Below, piece by piece: positions 62,126 to 64,000 of a stretch of DNA of 64,000 bases (position 1 is its first letter; every line of letters begins with the position of its first letter). The translations under genes were made by a program, and so were the position numbers. The DNA is from Gadus chalcogrammus (lineage: Eukaryota; Chordata; Actinopteri; Gadiformes; Gadidae), in the NCBI RefSeq assembly GCF_026213295.1, contig NC_079425.1:28805188-28869187 (forward strand), read 5' to 3'. The notes below the pieces were generated by a model, which was given only the letters and a program-made list of their open reading frames with translations, did not search any database and was not told the DNA's origin.

Positions 62126-62440
62126 ATGTTGATTTTCTGTTCATTTCAGAAAACATGTCGAAAACACATTGTTGGTCGAAAAGTGTTTCTAGCGCTCTGA
62201 AAAGCATTTGGAACGCATAAAAACAAGAAATGTTGATTTTTCTGTTCATTTCAGAAAACAAGTCCAAAACACATTGTTGGTCAAAAAGTGATTCTAAGCG
62301 CTCTGAAAAGCATTTGGCACGCATAAAAACAAGAAATGTTGATTTTCTGTTCATTTCAGAAAGCAAGTCGAAAACACATTGTTGGTCAAAAAGTGATTCT
62401 AAGCGCTCTGAAAAGAATTTTGCCGGCATAAAAATAATAA
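62126..62440. repeat. Three tandem T units
   Basis: T units start at 62,126, 62,230 and 62,336 with no L' between them. The first and third have GATTTTCTG with one T fewer. The third shares AGAAAGCAAGTC and TTCTAAGCGC with 58,954. Confidence 0.87.
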
Positions 62441-64000
62441 ATGTTGGTATCTCTGTCAATTTCAATGCAAACGTGTTACAAAGCTTACCAAAGGGTTATT
62501 GGGCCATACTCCACTATTTGGAAGTGGAATATATTAGTTTTGAGCAAAATCAACAATGTAAGGTCAAAAACACGTTGTTGGTCGAAAAGTGATTCTAGCG
62601 CTCTGAAAAGCATTTGGAACGCATAAAAACAAGAAATGTTGATTTTTCTGTTCATTTCAGAAAACAAGTCGAAAACACATTGTTGGTCAAAAATGTGATT
62701 CTAGCGCTCTGAAAAGCATTTTGCATGCGTAAAAACCAAAATGTTGATACCTGTCTATTTCAATGCAAACGTGTGACTAAGCTTACCAAAGGGTTATAGG
62801 GCCATACTCCACTATTTGGTAGTGGAATACATTAGTTTTGAGCAAATCACAATATAGGTTAAAAACACATTGTTGGTCAAAAAGTGATTCGAGCGCTCTG
62901 AAAAGCATTTTGCCGGCATAAAACAAGAAATGTTGATTTTTCTGTTCATTTCAGAAAACATGTCGAAAACAAATTGTTGGTCAAAAAGTGATTCTAGCGC
63001 TCTGAAAAGAATTGTGCAGGTATAAAAACAAGAAATGTTGGTATCTGTCAATTTCAATGCAAACGTGTTACTAAGCTTACCAAAGGGTAATAGGGCCATA
63101 CTCCACCATTTGGAAGGGGAATACATTAGTTTTGAGCAAAATCAACAATATAAGGTCAAAGACACATTGTTGGTCAAAAAGTGATTCTAGCGCTCTGAAA
63201 AGCATTTGGCACGCATAAAAACAAGAAATGTTGATTTTTCTGTTCATTTCAGAAAACATGTCGAAAACACATTGTTGGTCAAAAAGTGATTCTAGCGCTC
63301 TGAAAAGAATTGAGCAGGTATAAAAACAAGAAATGTTGGTATCTCTGTCAATTTCAATGCAAACGTGTTACAAAGCTTACCAAAGGGTTATTGGGCCATA
63401 CTCCACTATTTGGAAGTGGAATATATTAGTTTTGAGCAAAATCAACAATGTAGGTCAAAAACACGTTGTTGGTCGAAAAGTGATTCTAGCGCTCTGAAAA
63501 GCATTTGGCACGCATAAAAACAAGAAATGTGAATTTTCTGTTCATTTCAGAAAACAAGTCAAAAACACATTGTTGGTCAAAAAGTGATTCTAAGCGCTCT
63601 GAAAAGAATTTTGCCGGCATAAAAATAATGAATGTTGGTATCTCTGTCAATTTCAATGCAAACGTGTTACTAAGCTTACCAAAGGGTAATAGGGCCATAC
63701 TCCACCATTTGGAAGGGGAATACATTAGTTTGGAGCAAAATCAACAATATAAGGTCAAAGACACATTGTTGGTCAAAAAGTGATTCTGGCGCTCTGAAAA
63801 GCATTTGGCACGCATAAAAACAAGAAATGTTGATTTTTCTGTTCATTTCAGAAAACAAGTCGAAAACACATTGTTGGTCAAAAAGTGATTCTAGCGCTCT
63901 GAAAAGCATTTTGCATGCGTAAAAACCAAAAATGTTGATATCTGTCATTTTCAATGCAAACGTGTGACTAAGCTTACCAAAGGGTTATAGGGCCATACTC

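Larger units (their letters stand above)
57349..64000. repeat. Right satellite array: ~299-bp L'+T dimers
   Basis: This is the same family as the left array, but organised as alternating L' (~194 bp) and T (~105 bp) units. T units start near 57,349, 57,648, 57,947, 58,251, 58,548, 58,848, 58,954, 59,256, 59,556, 59,856, 60,149, 60,447, 60,746, 61,044, 61,338, 61,637, 62,126, 62,230, 62,336, 62,636, 62,930, 63,228, 63,527 and 63,827. Most are 294-304 bp apart. S units and canonical L units (GCGCTCATAAAC ends) are absent. Unit ends vary: GGCACGC, GGAACGC, GTGCAGGTATA, GCCGGC or GCATGCG. Point differences between units are more frequent than on the left. The array leaves the window in mid-unit at 64,000. 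Confidence 0.93.

Noticed and set aside
1..64000. CRISPR array
   Set aside because: Units are contiguous relatives over their whole length, 105-195 bp long, with no short repeat separated by unique spacers and no cas-like gene.
1..64000. Hammerhead ribozyme, known in some satellite DNAs
   Set aside because: The conserved CTGATGA core was not found on either strand in the unit types examined.

Overview
The window is satellite DNA from end to end. I find no gene, RNA gene, transposable element, CRISPR array or promoter that the sequence supports. One AT-rich repeat family (about 38% GC in a hand count of one unit) runs head-to-tail in a single orientation over 64 kb and leaves the window at both edges. 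A run of exactly 100 N at 57,249-57,348 is a conventional assembly gap. The size, the megasatellite-like organisation and the nested duplications point to a eukaryotic chromosome, such as pericentromeric, subtelomeric or other heterochromatin. I cannot name the species and do not recognise the satellite.

The family has length classes that share both ends. L' is about 194 bp. L is 184 bp and lacks 10 bp of L'. S is 138-140 bp and lacks about 46 bp relative to L. T is 105 bp, sharing only the 3' half and a short 5' stretch with the others. L carries a perfect 9-bp inverted repeat and T carries a 7-bp one.

Layout: 1-3,354 is a canonical L/S mix with one older cassette. 3,355-10,591 is a distinct subfamily built mainly on a ~325-bp L+S dimer. 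10,592-42,000 is a patchwork of canonical L/S blocks, subfamily-2 blocks and older T/L' cassettes, tied together by segmental duplications at offsets of 1.4, 3.2, 7.6, 8.0, 9.7, 12.9 and 14.1 kb. 42,000-57,248 is L/S again, including six tandem copies of a 506-bp L-L-S higher-order repeat, but with many private indels. Eight of these look like two alternative bases written side by side, which suggests a blended assembly consensus. After the gap, 57,349-64,000 is a more divergent array of ~299-bp L'+T dimers with a ~1,490-bp super-period.

The likely history is that an L'+T array like the right side is the older form. The left side would then be a younger expansion of L and S that keeps scattered T/L' fossils. 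The many 60-167-codon open frames are by-products of units whose length is a multiple of three, or nearly so, and many depend on TTG starts. They are not annotated as genes.
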